Source: Bacteroidales bacterium
Lineage (GTDB): Bacteria; Bacteroidota; Bacteroidia; Bacteroidales; UBA932
Length of the DNA stretch: 64,000 nucleotides
NCBI GenBank assembly: GCA_017473705.1
Contig: JAFUJQ010000050.1
Coordinates: 37,066 to 101,065 of the forward strand
Reading direction: 5' to 3'
Numbering within the stretch: the first letter of the stretch is position 1; the number at the start of each line of letters is the position of its first letter. The notes below the pieces were generated by a model. The model did not search any database and was not told the DNA's origin. It worked only from the letters and a program-made list of their open reading frames with translations. Shown here piece after piece: positions 17,254 to 25,934 of the stretch. The position numbers were made by a program, and so were the translations under genes.

Positions 17254-17300
17254 CAGGGCTCTATCCGTATCTTATATTTTAACTTAACTTATTTATCACT

Positions 17301-18647
17301 ATGTCACATTCAAACTATAGTTTCTTGAGTAAATTCAAACGACACGTAAACTCAAGTATGGTGCTGATATTCTTCACCGTACTTGCCCTCATATGCGCCA
17401 ATATCCCTGTAGTAAAGGATTGGTATTTCGGACTCTGGCAGAACGAAGTCATGTTCTCTGTCGGAAATTTCAATTTCTTCAGCCATAATGGTCATGCGAT
17501 GAGCCTGGGAGCCGTCATCAATGACTTCCTGATGGCAATTTTCTTCCTCTCTGTAGGTCTTGAGATCAAGAGAGAGATCAGGGTTGGCGAACTCTCGACC
17601 AGAGAGAAGGCGCTTCTCCCTATAATCGGAGCCTGCGGCGGTATGCTCGTTCCTGTGCTTCTTTTCGCCCTTGTATGCCCGTCAGATGCTGCAATGCAGC
17701 GTGGACTTGCCATTCCGATGGCGACTGACATCGCATTCTCACTCGGTGTCCTGGCTGTGTTCAAGACCAGAGTGCCTGTCGGACTCAAGGTATTCCTTGC
17801 AGCTCTTGCTGTGGCCGACGATCTCGGAGGCATAATTGTAATTGCTCTTTTCTACTCTTCGAACATAAACATGATGTTCATGCTTCTATCAGCTGCCTGT
17901 GTTGCGCTGATGGTAGTTGCGAATATAATCAAGATACGTTCGAAAGCTTTCTATGTCACAGTCGGTCTCGTCCTTTGGTACATGATGCTCAATTCCGGAA
18001 TTCATGCGACTATTTCCGGAGTGATCGTGGCATTCTGCATCCCTGCAACACTCAAGAAGGGTACAGGCCACTATCTCGAGCGTATCAGAAAGAATATCAA
18101 TAAGTTCCCTGTGATCGAGGTGGACGATCTTCACAACACTGTGGTGCTGACCAACGAGGAGATACATACTCTCAAGAGCATCGAGTCGGCTGCCGACAAG
18201 ATGATCAGTCCGCTTCAGGATCTTGAGGACAACCTCCATTTCCTCATCAACTTCATAGTCATCCCGCTCTTCGCTTTCGCGAACGCCGGAATCGACCTCT
18301 CTCAGATGAGCATCGGAAGCCTCTTCTCAGGAGTAGGCCTTGCCGTAATGGTCGGCCTTGTAGTCGGCAAGTTTGTCGGAGTCTTCAGCTTCTCATGGCT
18401 TGCCGTGCGCCTCAAGGTGGTCACTTTGCCTGCCGGAGCAGACTGGAAGTCATTCGCAAGCGTTTGCGTGGTCTGCGGAATCGGCTTTACAGTGTCAATG
18501 TTCATTGCCGACCTGTCATACGCCGGTCTTGGCGCATCTGGAGTCGCACTCCTCAATCAGGCGAAGCTTGGAGTCCTCTGCGGCTCGGTTGTTTCCGCCA
18601 TCCTTGGATGCGTGCTTCTTAACAAGTTCCTTCCTGAGACCAAGTAG
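17301..18647 (+). CDS. nhaA: Na+/H+ antiporter NhaA
   Basis: Exports Na+ in exchange for H+ at the inner membrane. 448 residues with eleven to twelve hydrophobic segments; PMATDIAFSLGVLAVF and the ion-binding pair in LAVADDLGGIIVIALFY are intact. A soluble loop of about 60 residues (roughly 260-325) between helices is longer than in E. coli NhaA (388 residues) and is common in Bacteroidota. It converges with the next gene, whose stop abuts the nhaA stop. Confidence 0.96.
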   Translation: MSHSNYSFLSKFKRHVNSSMVLIFFTVLALICANIPVVKDWYFGLWQNEVMFSVGNFNFFSHNGHAMSLGAVINDFLMAIFFLSVGLEIKREIRVGELSTREKALLPIIGACGGMLVPVLLFALVCPSDAAMQRGLAIPMATDIAFSLGVLAVFKTRVPVGLKVFLAALAVADDLGGIIVIALFYSSNINMMFMLLSAACVALMVVANIIKIRSKAFYVTVGLVLWYMMLNSGIHATISGVIVAFCIPATLKKGTGHYLERIRKNINKFPVIEVDDLHNTVVLTNEEIHTLKSIESAADKMISPLQDLEDNLHFLINFIVIPLFAFANAGIDLSQMSIGSLFSGVGLAVMVGLVVGKFVGVFSFSWLAVRLKVVTLPAGADWKSFASVCVVCGIGFTVSMFIADLSYAGLGASGVALLNQAKLGVLCGSVVSAILGCVLLNKFLPETK

Positions 18648-19121
18648 TCAGGACAATACTTTTCTGCCGCTGCCCGCCTCGAGGACCGCTTCCTCCACGG
18701 CGGGCAGCGCTGCTTTTGCAACCTCTTCGCCCAGCAGTATCTCCTTCATCTGCGCTTTGTGGACTTTCAGACCCTGGCGCAGCTCAGAAATCATCCGTGG
18801 AAAAAAGCGGCTGAAGTCCTTGAAATTCTCACAGATGTTTTCACAGCTGAACATGATGGTCTTGCTGTCTTCAAGAATCGCCGGCTTCACCATGAAGCAT
18901 TTCAGCATGCACATGTTCGATGCTTCAAGGAAATTGTCATATGCATCTTCATCGATTCTGAAGAATACCCTGACCGACAGGATGCCTTCCTCGTATTCCA
19001 GCACAGCCATGTTTCCGTCCAGTTCGAAGAGTATGTGAGTCTTCTCGAATTGCGGGTAGTATCTTTCTTCCATCAGATATCTGAATATTCTTCTGAATGT
19101 AAGTCCGTTTCTCTTTTCCAT
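18648..19121 (-). CDS. Hypothetical protein, YbjN-like
   Basis: Not firmly recognised. The 157-residue protein has a pattern of short beta strands and helices (FRRIFRYLMEERYYPQFEKT, then MAVLEYEEGILSVRVFFRI) that resembles the YbjN / type III chaperone fold, with cytoplasmic composition and an amphipathic C-terminal helix. It ends directly against nhaA on the opposite strand with no visible terminator between the two genes. Confidence 0.6.
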   Translation of the reverse strand: MEKRNGLTFRRIFRYLMEERYYPQFEKTHILFELDGNMAVLEYEEGILSVRVFFRIDEDAYDNFLEASNMCMLKCFMVKPAILEDSKTIMFSCENICENFKDFSRFFPRMISELRQGLKVHKAQMKEILLGEEVAKAALPAVEEAVLEAGSGRKVLS

Positions 19122-19238
19122 AATTCAGTCTTTTGCAGTCCGTCAAAACATATATGATACCTGACACGATTTCCATGGATGATTTTTTCATTTTTTAGAA
19201 ATATTTTTTTTAAATTTGGTGGATTTTAAAAGTGAATC

Positions 19239-19940
19239 ATGAGGCACGTCATATTTCCGGACAACAGATGCAGGAGTCTCGCATTCTATCTCGCCGCAGA
19301 AGATTATGTGGCGAGGAATGTAGACGGCGAGTGCTTCTTTGTCTGGCGTGTGCAGCCGACTGTCATCATCGGCCGCAATCAGGTCCTTGAAAATGAGGTG
19401 AATATGGATTATTGCCTCAAGGCCGGCGTCCAAATCGTCCGTCGCAAGAGCGGAGGCGGCTGCGTATACTCCGATATGGGCAATCTCATGATTTCATATA
19501 TCTCCGGCAGGGGAGAGGTATCAGCGGTCTTTGACAGGTATATGTCTGCATTGGCCGCGTCTTTATGTTCCATAGGCCTTCCTGCGGTGGCTTCAGAACG
19601 TAATGACATAATGGTGGACGGGAGGAAGGTGAGCGGCAACGCGTTTCATCAGCTGCCGGACCGCAGTATAGTCCATGGGACTTTGCTTTATTCGACTGAC
19701 CTTGACGCTCTGACCGAGGCAATACGGCCTCCTGTAGAGAAACTTCAAAGACATGGCGTAGAGTCAGTCAGACAAAGGGTTGTGAATCTTTCTGATTACA
19801 AGGACGTGAGTCCTGTGCTGGCTTCAGCCGAAAGCCTGGAGAATCATCTGGTATCATGGTTTACAGATGGAGAAATCACCTTGACTCCGGGTCAGATGGC
19901 GGCAATAGAAGAGATTGAAAAGGAATATCAAATATATTGA
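19239..19940 (+). CDS. lplA: Lipoate-protein ligase A family protein
   Basis: Attaches lipoate to lipoyl domains. The 233-residue catalytic domain contains RRKSGGGCVYSDMGNLMISY, the lipoyl-AMP binding loop, and the Lys-containing KVSGNAFHQLPDRSIVHGTLL segment. It lacks the C-terminal accessory domain of E. coli LplA (337 residues), as in many Bacteroidota. TAAATTTG at 19211-19218 is a likely promoter. It starts the glycine cleavage operon, so its natural substrate is most likely GcvH. Confidence 0.9.
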   Translation: MRHVIFPDNRCRSLAFYLAAEDYVARNVDGECFFVWRVQPTVIIGRNQVLENEVNMDYCLKAGVQIVRRKSGGGCVYSDMGNLMISYISGRGEVSAVFDRYMSALAASLCSIGLPAVASERNDIMVDGRKVSGNAFHQLPDRSIVHGTLLYSTDLDALTEAIRPPVEKLQRHGVESVRQRVVNLSDYKDVSPVLASAESLENHLVSWFTDGEITLTPGQMAAIEEIEKEYQIY

Positions 19941-19943
19941 CAT

Positions 19944-21035
19944 ATGGAAGAGAATCTTTTGAAAACCTGTCTTTATGACAAGCATGTGGCCCTGGGCGCT
20001 CTGATGAGCCCTTTCGGAGGTTTCATCATGCCTATCCAGTACACTAACATCACGGATGAACACAATGCAGTACGCCAGAAGGCCGGAATGTTCGATGTGT
20101 CCCACATGGGCGAGATCTTCGTCAGCGGTCCGGATGCTGAGAAGTTCGTGAATCATGTCTTCTCAAACAACATTGCAGGCATGGAAGACGGAAAGATACT
20201 CTATGGAATGATGCTTTATCCGAACGGAACAACAGTCGACGACCTCCTGGTCTATAAGGAATTCGTTCCGGATCAGTACCTTCTCGTTGTGAATGCATCC
20301 AACATTGCAAAGGATTACGAATGGCTTTGCGCACAGGCTCAAGGCTATGATGTCAAGGTGGACAATCAGTCGGATATGTGGGGACAGATAGCCCTTCAGG
20401 GTCCTGAGGCTGAGAAATATGCTGTCGAGACTCTCGGACTGGCTCCGGCTGCAGAACTTGGATTCTATACATATTACAGGACAGACGACATGATCGTCAG
20501 CCGCACAGGATACACCGGCGAGGACGGATTTGAGATATATGCATCGCATGAGGTGATTGGCAAAATGTGGGATGTACTTCTTGCTGCAGGAGTCGTTCCA
20601 TGCGGCCTCGGTTGCCGTGATACCCTTCGCTTCGAGGCCGGCCTTCCGCTTTATGGCCACGAGCTCAGCGAGGAGATTACTCCGCTTGAGGCCGGACTTG
20701 GAATGTTCACAAAGATAAAGGACAAGGCCGAGTTCATCGGTCGTGATGCCCTTGTTGCGCAGAAGGAAGCAGGCCTGACACGCAAGAGTGTCGGCATAGA
20801 ACTCCAGGACAAGGCCATTCCGCGTGCAGGATATCCTGTAGAGGTGGATGGTGTGCAGGTAGGAGTCGTGACCACAGGATATCGTTCGATCTCGACCGAC
20901 CGCAGCGTATGTGTGGCGATGGTGGACAAAGCATACACCGAGCTAGGAACTCAGGTGGAGATCCGCATCCGCAAGAAAGTATTCCCTGGCGTAGTGACAA
21001 AGCGCCGTTTCTATGAAACCAATTATAAAAAATAG
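19944..21035 (+). CDS. gcvT: Glycine cleavage T-protein (aminomethyltransferase)
   Basis: Transfers the aminomethyl carbon from the H-protein to tetrahydrofolate, releasing ammonia. 363 residues, full length; MFDVSHMGEIFVSGPDAEKF, SRTGYTGEDGFEIY and GCRDTLRFEAGLPLYGHEL are family signatures of the folate-binding fold. It starts 3 nt after lplA. A 227-nt gap separates it from gcvH. Confidence 0.97.
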   Translation: MEENLLKTCLYDKHVALGALMSPFGGFIMPIQYTNITDEHNAVRQKAGMFDVSHMGEIFVSGPDAEKFVNHVFSNNIAGMEDGKILYGMMLYPNGTTVDDLLVYKEFVPDQYLLVVNASNIAKDYEWLCAQAQGYDVKVDNQSDMWGQIALQGPEAEKYAVETLGLAPAAELGFYTYYRTDDMIVSRTGYTGEDGFEIYASHEVIGKMWDVLLAAGVVPCGLGCRDTLRFEAGLPLYGHELSEEITPLEAGLGMFTKIKDKAEFIGRDALVAQKEAGLTRKSVGIELQDKAIPRAGYPVEVDGVQVGVVTTGYRSISTDRSVCVAMVDKAYTELGTQVEIRIRKKVFPGVVTKRRFYETNYKK

Positions 21036-21042
21036 AATAATA

Positions 21043-21190
21043 AGGCGCATCAGCGCCGCGGCATTCACGTCAGCGAGATGTTTGTCAAAACATCGAAGCA
21101 GTGAGGCCGCCCGACAGAACGGAGTTATGTCGGCATGCCCTTGGGGGCTGTCGCGGTAAGCGACTGGGGGTTGAAGTTGCCATGATTTTC
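21043..21190. repeat. Palindrome-rich intergenic element between gcvT and gcvH
   Basis: A chain of short inverted repeats: GGCGC/GCGCC (21043-21056), GATGTTT/AAACATC, GTCGC/GCGAC, with a CCCTTGGGGGCTGTCGCGG... tract. The whole gap 21036-21262 has no ORF. It looks like an interspersed REP-like element; the GTCGC hairpin flanked by G/C runs is of a kind seen as dispersed repeats in Bacteroidales. I cannot test copy number here. Confidence 0.45.
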
Positions 21191-21262
21191 CCGGTAGACT
21201 TCTGCCCTTTAATAAAGTGATGATTAAAAATTCGGTATAACTTACAATAAACAGATAAAATT

Positions 21263-21646
21263 ATGGCAAAGACAGTAGAAGGACTCTATTACAGCGAGTC
21301 GCACGAATGGGTTAAGGTAGAAGGTAATGTTGCTGTTATCGGCATCACTGATTTCGCACAGCATGCTATGGGCGACCTCTCATATGTAGATATGCCTGAG
21401 GTTGACGATGAACTTGAGGCAGGCGAGGAGTTCGGCGCGGTCGAGAGCGTGAAGGCTGCCAGCGACCTGTTCTGCCCTGTATCAGGAACTGTTGTCGAGA
21501 TCAATGAGGCTCTTGAGGATGCCCCTGAGCTCTTGAATGAAGACGCTTTTGCTAACTGGATCATGAAGGTCGAGATGAGCGATCCTTCTGAGCTCGAAGG
21601 CCTTATGGATGCGGCGGCATACGAGGCAATGTGCGCTAACGAGTAA
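21263..21646 (+). CDS. gcvH: Glycine cleavage H-protein
   Basis: Lipoyl carrier that shuttles the aminomethyl group among P, T and L proteins. 127 residues with the lipoylation motif ESVKAASD (Lys about residue 64) and the usual beta-barrel hairpin. Starts 227 nt after gcvT and is followed by gcvPA after 10 nt. Confidence 0.97.
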   Translation: MAKTVEGLYYSESHEWVKVEGNVAVIGITDFAQHAMGDLSYVDMPEVDDELEAGEEFGAVESVKAASDLFCPVSGTVVEINEALEDAPELLNEDAFANWIMKVEMSDPSELEGLMDAAAYEAMCANE

Positions 21647-21656
21647 TTTTACGGCT

Positions 21657-23003
21657 ATGGCATTCGCATATTTTCCACATACGGAAGATGATGTGCGCCA
21701 GATGCTGGACAGAATCGGAGTGGAGTCCCTTGAGGATCTCTACTCCGATGTCCCTCAGGATGTCATCTACCGTGAAGAGTACGACCTTCCGGACGCAATG
21801 TCCGAGCTTGAGGTCCGTCAGTATTTCGAAGAGCTTGCAGAGCAGAACACAAACCTGTTCTGTCTGTGCGGTCTTGGAGCATATGACCATTATTCTCCAG
21901 CCGTGATTCCTCATATCATTTCCCGTTCGGAATATCTTACGGCATACACACCATATCAGCCGGAAGTCTCCCAGGGTACGCTCCGCTATATCTTCGAGTA
22001 TCAGTCTATGATAACCGAACTGACCGGAATGGACTGCACCAACGCGTCCATGTATGACGGCGCGACAGCAGCAGCAGAGGCTGTGATGATGTCAATGGCT
22101 GCAACGAAGAAGAAGACACGTGTCCTTCTGTCTGAAGGCCTCCTTCCGCAGGTCATTAAAGTGGTCAGGACGTACGCAAAGTATAACGGAATAGAGTTGG
22201 GATTAATCCCTTGCCATGAGGGTGCCACTTCATATGGTGCACTTCTTACCGAGCTTGCTGCCGGTGATGTGGCGGGAGTCCTTGTCCCGGGCATCAACAA
22301 ATATGGTGTGATAGAAGACCTGACATGCTTTGCCGATGCTGTTCATGCGCAGAAGGGTCTGCTGATGGTGTATTCCGACCCATCATCGCTTGCTGTGATC
22401 AGGACTCCGGGCGAGTGGGGGGCTGACATTGTCTGCGGAGATTCTCAGAGTCTTGGCGTGCCTCTTTGCTATGGAGGACCGTATGTCGGCTTCCTGGCCT
22501 GCACCAAGGACCATGTCCGCAAACTTCCGGGAAGAATCGTGGGAGCGACACGCGACGTCGACGGAAAGCGCGCCTATGTGCTTACGCTTCAGGCACGCGA
22601 GCAGCATATCCGCCGCGAAAAGGCGACCAGCAACATCTGCTCAAACCAGTCTCTGATGGCCCTTTATGTGACAGTATATATGTCTCTCATGGGACCGCGC
22701 GGTCTTCGTGAGGTAAACGATCTCAGCTATGGTGGAGCCCACTATCTGCACGACCGTCTCCTTGAGACCGGCCTCTTTGAGAAGGCTTTTGACAAGCCGT
22801 TCCTCAAGGAATTCACTCTCAAGTCTCTTGTACCAGTGGAACTGCTGCAGGACAGACTTCAGATGTGCGGTGTATTCGGAGCCGTCGAGGTTGAACCTGG
22901 CCTTGTGAATTTCTGCGTTACCGAGAAGGTGTCAAAGGACAATCTTGATGCGGTATTATGTATAATCAAAAGTCTTTCAAGTGAGGAGGAGGCACAGGCA
23001 TGA
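21657..23003 (+). CDS. gcvPA: Glycine decarboxylase P-protein subunit 1
   Basis: With GcvPB forms the PLP-dependent glycine decarboxylase. I place the start at 21657 ([17 protein letters not shown]), giving 448 residues; an upstream ATG at 21609 would run inside gcv[34 protein letters not shown] and [15 protein letters not shown] are typical of subunit 1, which lacks the PLP lysine. It overlaps gcvPB by 4 nt (ATGA). Confidence 0.96.
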   Translation: MAFAYFPHTEDDVRQMLDRIGVESLEDLYSDVPQDVIYREEYDLPDAMSELEVRQYFEELAEQNTNLFCLCGLGAYDHYSPAVIPHIISRSEYLTAYTPYQPEVSQGTLRYIFEYQSMITELTGMDCTNASMYDGATAAAEAVMMSMAATKKKTRVLLSEGLLPQVIKVVRTYAKYNGIELGLIPCHEGATSYGALLTELAAGDVAGVLVPGINKYGVIEDLTCFADAVHAQKGLLMVYSDPSSLAVIRTPGEWGADIVCGDSQSLGVPLCYGGPYVGFLACTKDHVRKLPGRIVGATRDVDGKRAYVLTLQAREQHIRREKATSNICSNQSLMALYVTVYMSLMGPRGLREVNDLSYGGAHYLHDRLLETGLFEKAFDKPFLKEFTLKSLVPVELLQDRLQMCGVFGAVEVEPGLVNFCVTEKVSKDNLDAVLCIIKSLSSEEEAQA

Positions 23004-24532
23004 AGTACTACGATAAACTGATCTTTGATCTTTCCAAGGAAGGAAGACAGGGATACTCTTTGCCGGTCAACAAATGGGAGACATCTGCTTCTGATCTTCC
23101 TGCAGGCCTTCAGCGTACGGCAGCACCGGCGCTTCCTCAGGTGAGCGAACTGGATGTCGTACGCCATTATACCAATCTGTCACAGATGAACTTCGGTGTG
23201 GATTCAGGATTCTATCCTCTTGGAAGCTGTACCATGAAATACAATCCGAAGATAAACGAAGAGATCGCGGCAATGCCGGCATTCGCTGGCCTGCATCCGC
23301 TCCAGCCGGCGCAGACAGTCCAGGGAGCCCTCCGTTTATACAAGGATCTTTCGCATGCCCTGTCGGCAATAACCGGAATGGCAGAGTTCACTCTCGATCC
23401 TTTCGCGGGAGCTCATGGAGAGCTTACCGGTCTTATGGTAATCCGAAAATATCATATGTCGCGTGGCGACATGAAGCGTACCCGCATCATTGTCCCTGAC
23501 AGCGCGCATGGAACTAATCCGGCTTCGGCCGCGGTTTGCGGTCTGGAGATTGTCCAGGTCAAGTCAAATGCAGCGGGACTTGTTGATGTTGAGGATCTTA
23601 AGCCACTTCTCGATGATACGATTGCGGGCATCATGATGACGAATCCGAATACCTTAGGTCTGTTCGAGAAGGATATAAAGGAGATTGCAGCACTTGTTCA
23701 CGAGTGTGGAGGTCTGCTTTACTATGATGGAGCCAATATGAACCCTCTCATGGGAGTCGTTCGTCCGGGCGACATGGGCTTTGACGTGATGCACCTCAAT
23801 CTGCATAAGACGTTCTCCACACCTCACGGAGGTGGTGGTCCAGGTGCGGGTCCTGTCGGCGTTGCTGCCCATCTTGCATCTCATCTTCCTGTTCCGAAGG
23901 TCATGGAGGATGAAGACGGTACTCTCTATATTGCAGACGGTACATGCCGCTGCGAGAATTCACCTGAAGGTGCAGGAGTATTCGGGGAGGTATGCGGATG
24001 TTCTCCAGAATGCATGTGCGGATGTCAGGCATGTGGACAGATTTCAGGATTCATGGGCAATTTCGGCGTTCTTCTGAGGGCGTATACATATATCCTGATG
24101 CTCGGAAAGCAGAATATCAAGATGGTGGGGCCGCTTGCTGTCCTTGGCGCCAACTACATCAAGGAGTCTCTCAAGGATTGCTTCAAACTGCCGATTCCGA
24201 CAGTCTGCAAGCACGAATTCGTCTTTGACGGTCTTCTGGACCAGTCTACAGGAGTAACGACTCTGGACATTGCCAAGAGACTGCTTGACTATGGTTTCCA
24301 TGCTCCTACAATCTACTTCCCTCTGCTGTTCCATCAGTCAATAATGATCGAACCGACAGAGACCGAGTCAAAGGAGACATTGGACGGATTCATAGAAATC
24401 ATGAAGCACATTGCGGCAGAGGCTTCGGCTGATCCTGAGTCATTGAAGACCGCGCCTCATACAACTCCTGTGCGTCGTCTCGATGAAACGACAGCGGCAC
24501 GTCAGCCGGTGCTCAGATATAAAGACATGTAA
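23000..24532 (+). CDS. gcvPB: Glycine decarboxylase P-protein subunit 2, with a cysteine-rich insert
   Basis: Carries the PLP site: Lys270 in [16 protein letters not shown]. At 510 residues it is somewhat longer than the usual 480-490. The extra length includes residues about 313-347, where eight cysteines occur at positions 316, 318, 332, 334, 338, 340, 342 and 345 (CRC, CGC, CMCGC, C). In typical subunit 2 proteins this place, just before the [13 protein letters not shown] strand, is a short cysteine-free linker. The spacing suggests a metal or Fe-S site. The reading frame and flanking motifs are intact, so it is not a frameshift artefact. Confidence 0.95.
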   Translation: MKYYDKLIFDLSKEGRQGYSLPVNKWETSASDLPAGLQRTAAPALPQVSELDVVRHYTNLSQMNFGVDSGFYPLGSCTMKYNPKINEEIAAMPAFAGLHPLQPAQTVQGALRLYKDLSHALSAITGMAEFTLDPFAGAHGELTGLMVIRKYHMSRGDMKRTRIIVPDSAHGTNPASAAVCGLEIVQVKSNAAGLVDVEDLKPLLDDTIAGIMMTNPNTLGLFEKDIKEIAALVHECGGLLYYDGANMNPLMGVVRPGDMGFDVMHLNLHKTFSTPHGGGGPGAGPVGVAAHLASHLPVPKVMEDEDGTLYIADGTCRCENSPEGAGVFGEVCGCSPECMCGCQACGQISGFMGNFGVLLRAYTYILMLGKQNIKMVGPLAVLGANYIKESLKDCFKLPIPTVCKHEFVFDGLLDQSTGVTTLDIAKRLLDYGFHAPTIYFPLLFHQSIMIEPTETESKETLDGFIEIMKHIAAEASADPESLKTAPHTTPVRRLDETTAARQPVLRYKDM

Positions 24533-24533
24533 T

Positions 24534-25934
24534 ATGAAAATCATCATCATAGGTGCAGGGCCGGGCGGTTATGAAACCGCCCTCCTTGCTGCAAAAAGGG
24601 GAGTGGAGGTCATTCTTGTCGAGTCAGGACATGTCGGAGGAACATGTCTGAACGAAGGCTGCATTCCGACCAAGTCCTTCTGCAGGAATGCTGAAGTCTT
24701 GGAGGAACTGCGTGAGGCAGAAGCCTTCGGTGTGACCGGATTGTCATATGACTTTGACTTCAAGGCTGTCGCGGCACGCAAGAATGCTGTCGTGGAGCAG
24801 CTGCGTGGCGGAGTCGAGGGCCTGCTTGGTCACAAACTGATCACCTTGGTCCGCGGCAAGGCATCGTTCAAAGACCAGCATACAATCTCTGTCATTCCGA
24901 GCAATCCTTCTGTCATTTCGAGCGAGACCGAAGGACGAGTCGAGAAATCCCTTGAATACACTGCCGACTACATAATCATAGCGACAGGCTCGGTATCGGC
25001 ATCCCTGCCAATCCCAGGAACCAACCTTCCAGGTGTTCTCACTTCCAAAGAAATACTTGACCTTGAGGAAGTCCCGTCAAGACTTTGTGTCATCGGCGGC
25101 GGAGTCATCGGTCTTGAGTTCGCTTCGGTCTTCCGCAGCTTCGGCAGCGAGGTGACCGTACTTGAATACTTCAAGGACATACTCCCTCGTTTTGATTCGG
25201 ATCTGTCGAAAAGACTCAAGCAGAGTCTTGGAAAACGAGGCATAGAGATCAATACTCAGGCTCAGGTGAAAGGAATAACTGTTGATGACTCCTCAATATA
25301 CAAGGTGTCCTACACTCGCAAAGGCAAGGAAGAAACCGTCGAGGCAGACAAGGTCCTGATGGCAGTAGGAAGGAAGGCTAATGTTGACTCACTGAATCTC
25401 GCTGATGCAGGCATTGAATTCACGCCAAGAGGGATTGTTGTCGATGACAGGACCATGCAGACCAATGTTCCGCATATCTATGCGATCGGCGACATCAACG
25501 GCAAGATGATGCTTGCTCATGCTGCTACATTCCAGGGAATCGTCGCCCTTGACCATATAATGGGCATTGAGAACGATATCGACCTTTCTGTGATGCCGGC
25601 AGCCGTATTCACGACTCCCGAAGCTGCTTCCGTCGGCATGACTGAAGACGAATGCAAGGAGGCTGGAAGATCTGTCAAATGCCTGAAATCCTTCTTCCGT
25701 GCGAACGGAAAGGCAGTGACCATGGCTCAGACTGACGGCTTCTGCAAATTGGTAGTTGACGCAGAAACAGGGGAAATCCTTGGATGTCATCTCTTCGGTC
25801 CCCACGCTTCAGACATAGTACAGGAAGTGTGCGCGCTGATTTCACGCAAAGCAACCATAGAACAGTTCAAGGACATTATTCACACACATCCGACATTGAC
25901 GGAAGTGCTTCAGAGTGCGGCACATAATGGGTAA
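24534..25934 (+). CDS. lpdA: Dihydrolipoyl dehydrogenase (glycine cleavage L-protein)
   Basis: Reoxidises the lipoyl arm of GcvH with NAD+. I start it at 24534 (MKIIIIGAGPGGYETA), since the 24483 start would overlap gcvPB. 466 residues: FAD-binding GAGPGG, redox pair GGTCLNEGCIPTK, NAD-binding GGGVIGLEFASVF, and C-terminal HTHPTLTE dimer interface with catalytic His. Residues about 120-140 (VIPSNPSVISSETEGRVEKS) are encoded by a dispersed repeat and replace a variable surface hairpin. Confidence 0.96.
   Translation: MKIIIIGAGPGGYETALLAAKRGVEVILVESGHVGGTCLNEGCIPTKSFCRNAEVLEELREAEAFGVTGLSYDFDFKAVAARKNAVVEQLRGGVEGLLGHKLITLVRGKASFKDQHTISVIPSNPSVISSETEGRVEKSLEYTADYIIIATGSVSASLPIPGTNLPGVLTSKEILDLEEVPSRLCVIGGGVIGLEFASVFRSFGSEVTVLEYFKDILPRFDSDLSKRLKQSLGKRGIEINTQAQVKGITVDDSSIYKVSYTRKGKEETVEADKVLMAVGRKANVDSLNLADAGIEFTPRGIVVDDRTMQTNVPHIYAIGDINGKMMLAHAATFQGIVALDHIMGIENDIDLSVMPAAVFTTPEAASVGMTEDECKEAGRSVKCLKSFFRANGKAVTMAQTDGFCKLVVDAETGEILGCHLFGPHASDIVQEVCALISRKATIEQFKDIIHTHPTLTEVLQSAAHNG
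24891..24951. repeat. Dispersed repeat inserted in frame in lpdA
   Basis: GTCATTCCGAGCAATCCTTC then TGTCATTTCGAGCGAGACCG then AAGGACGAGTCGAGAAATC. The TGTCATTTCGA...CGAGAAATC arms are the same family as at 2458-2486 and 61078-61158. The 20-residue translation is Ser/Glu-rich and sits on a surface loop before the conserved YIIIATGS strand. Confidence 0.7.

Noticed and set aside
23945-24037. Frameshift as cause of the cysteine-rich stretch in GcvPB
   Set aside because: Conserved GcvPB sequence is in the same frame on both sides and the stretch has normal codon use.
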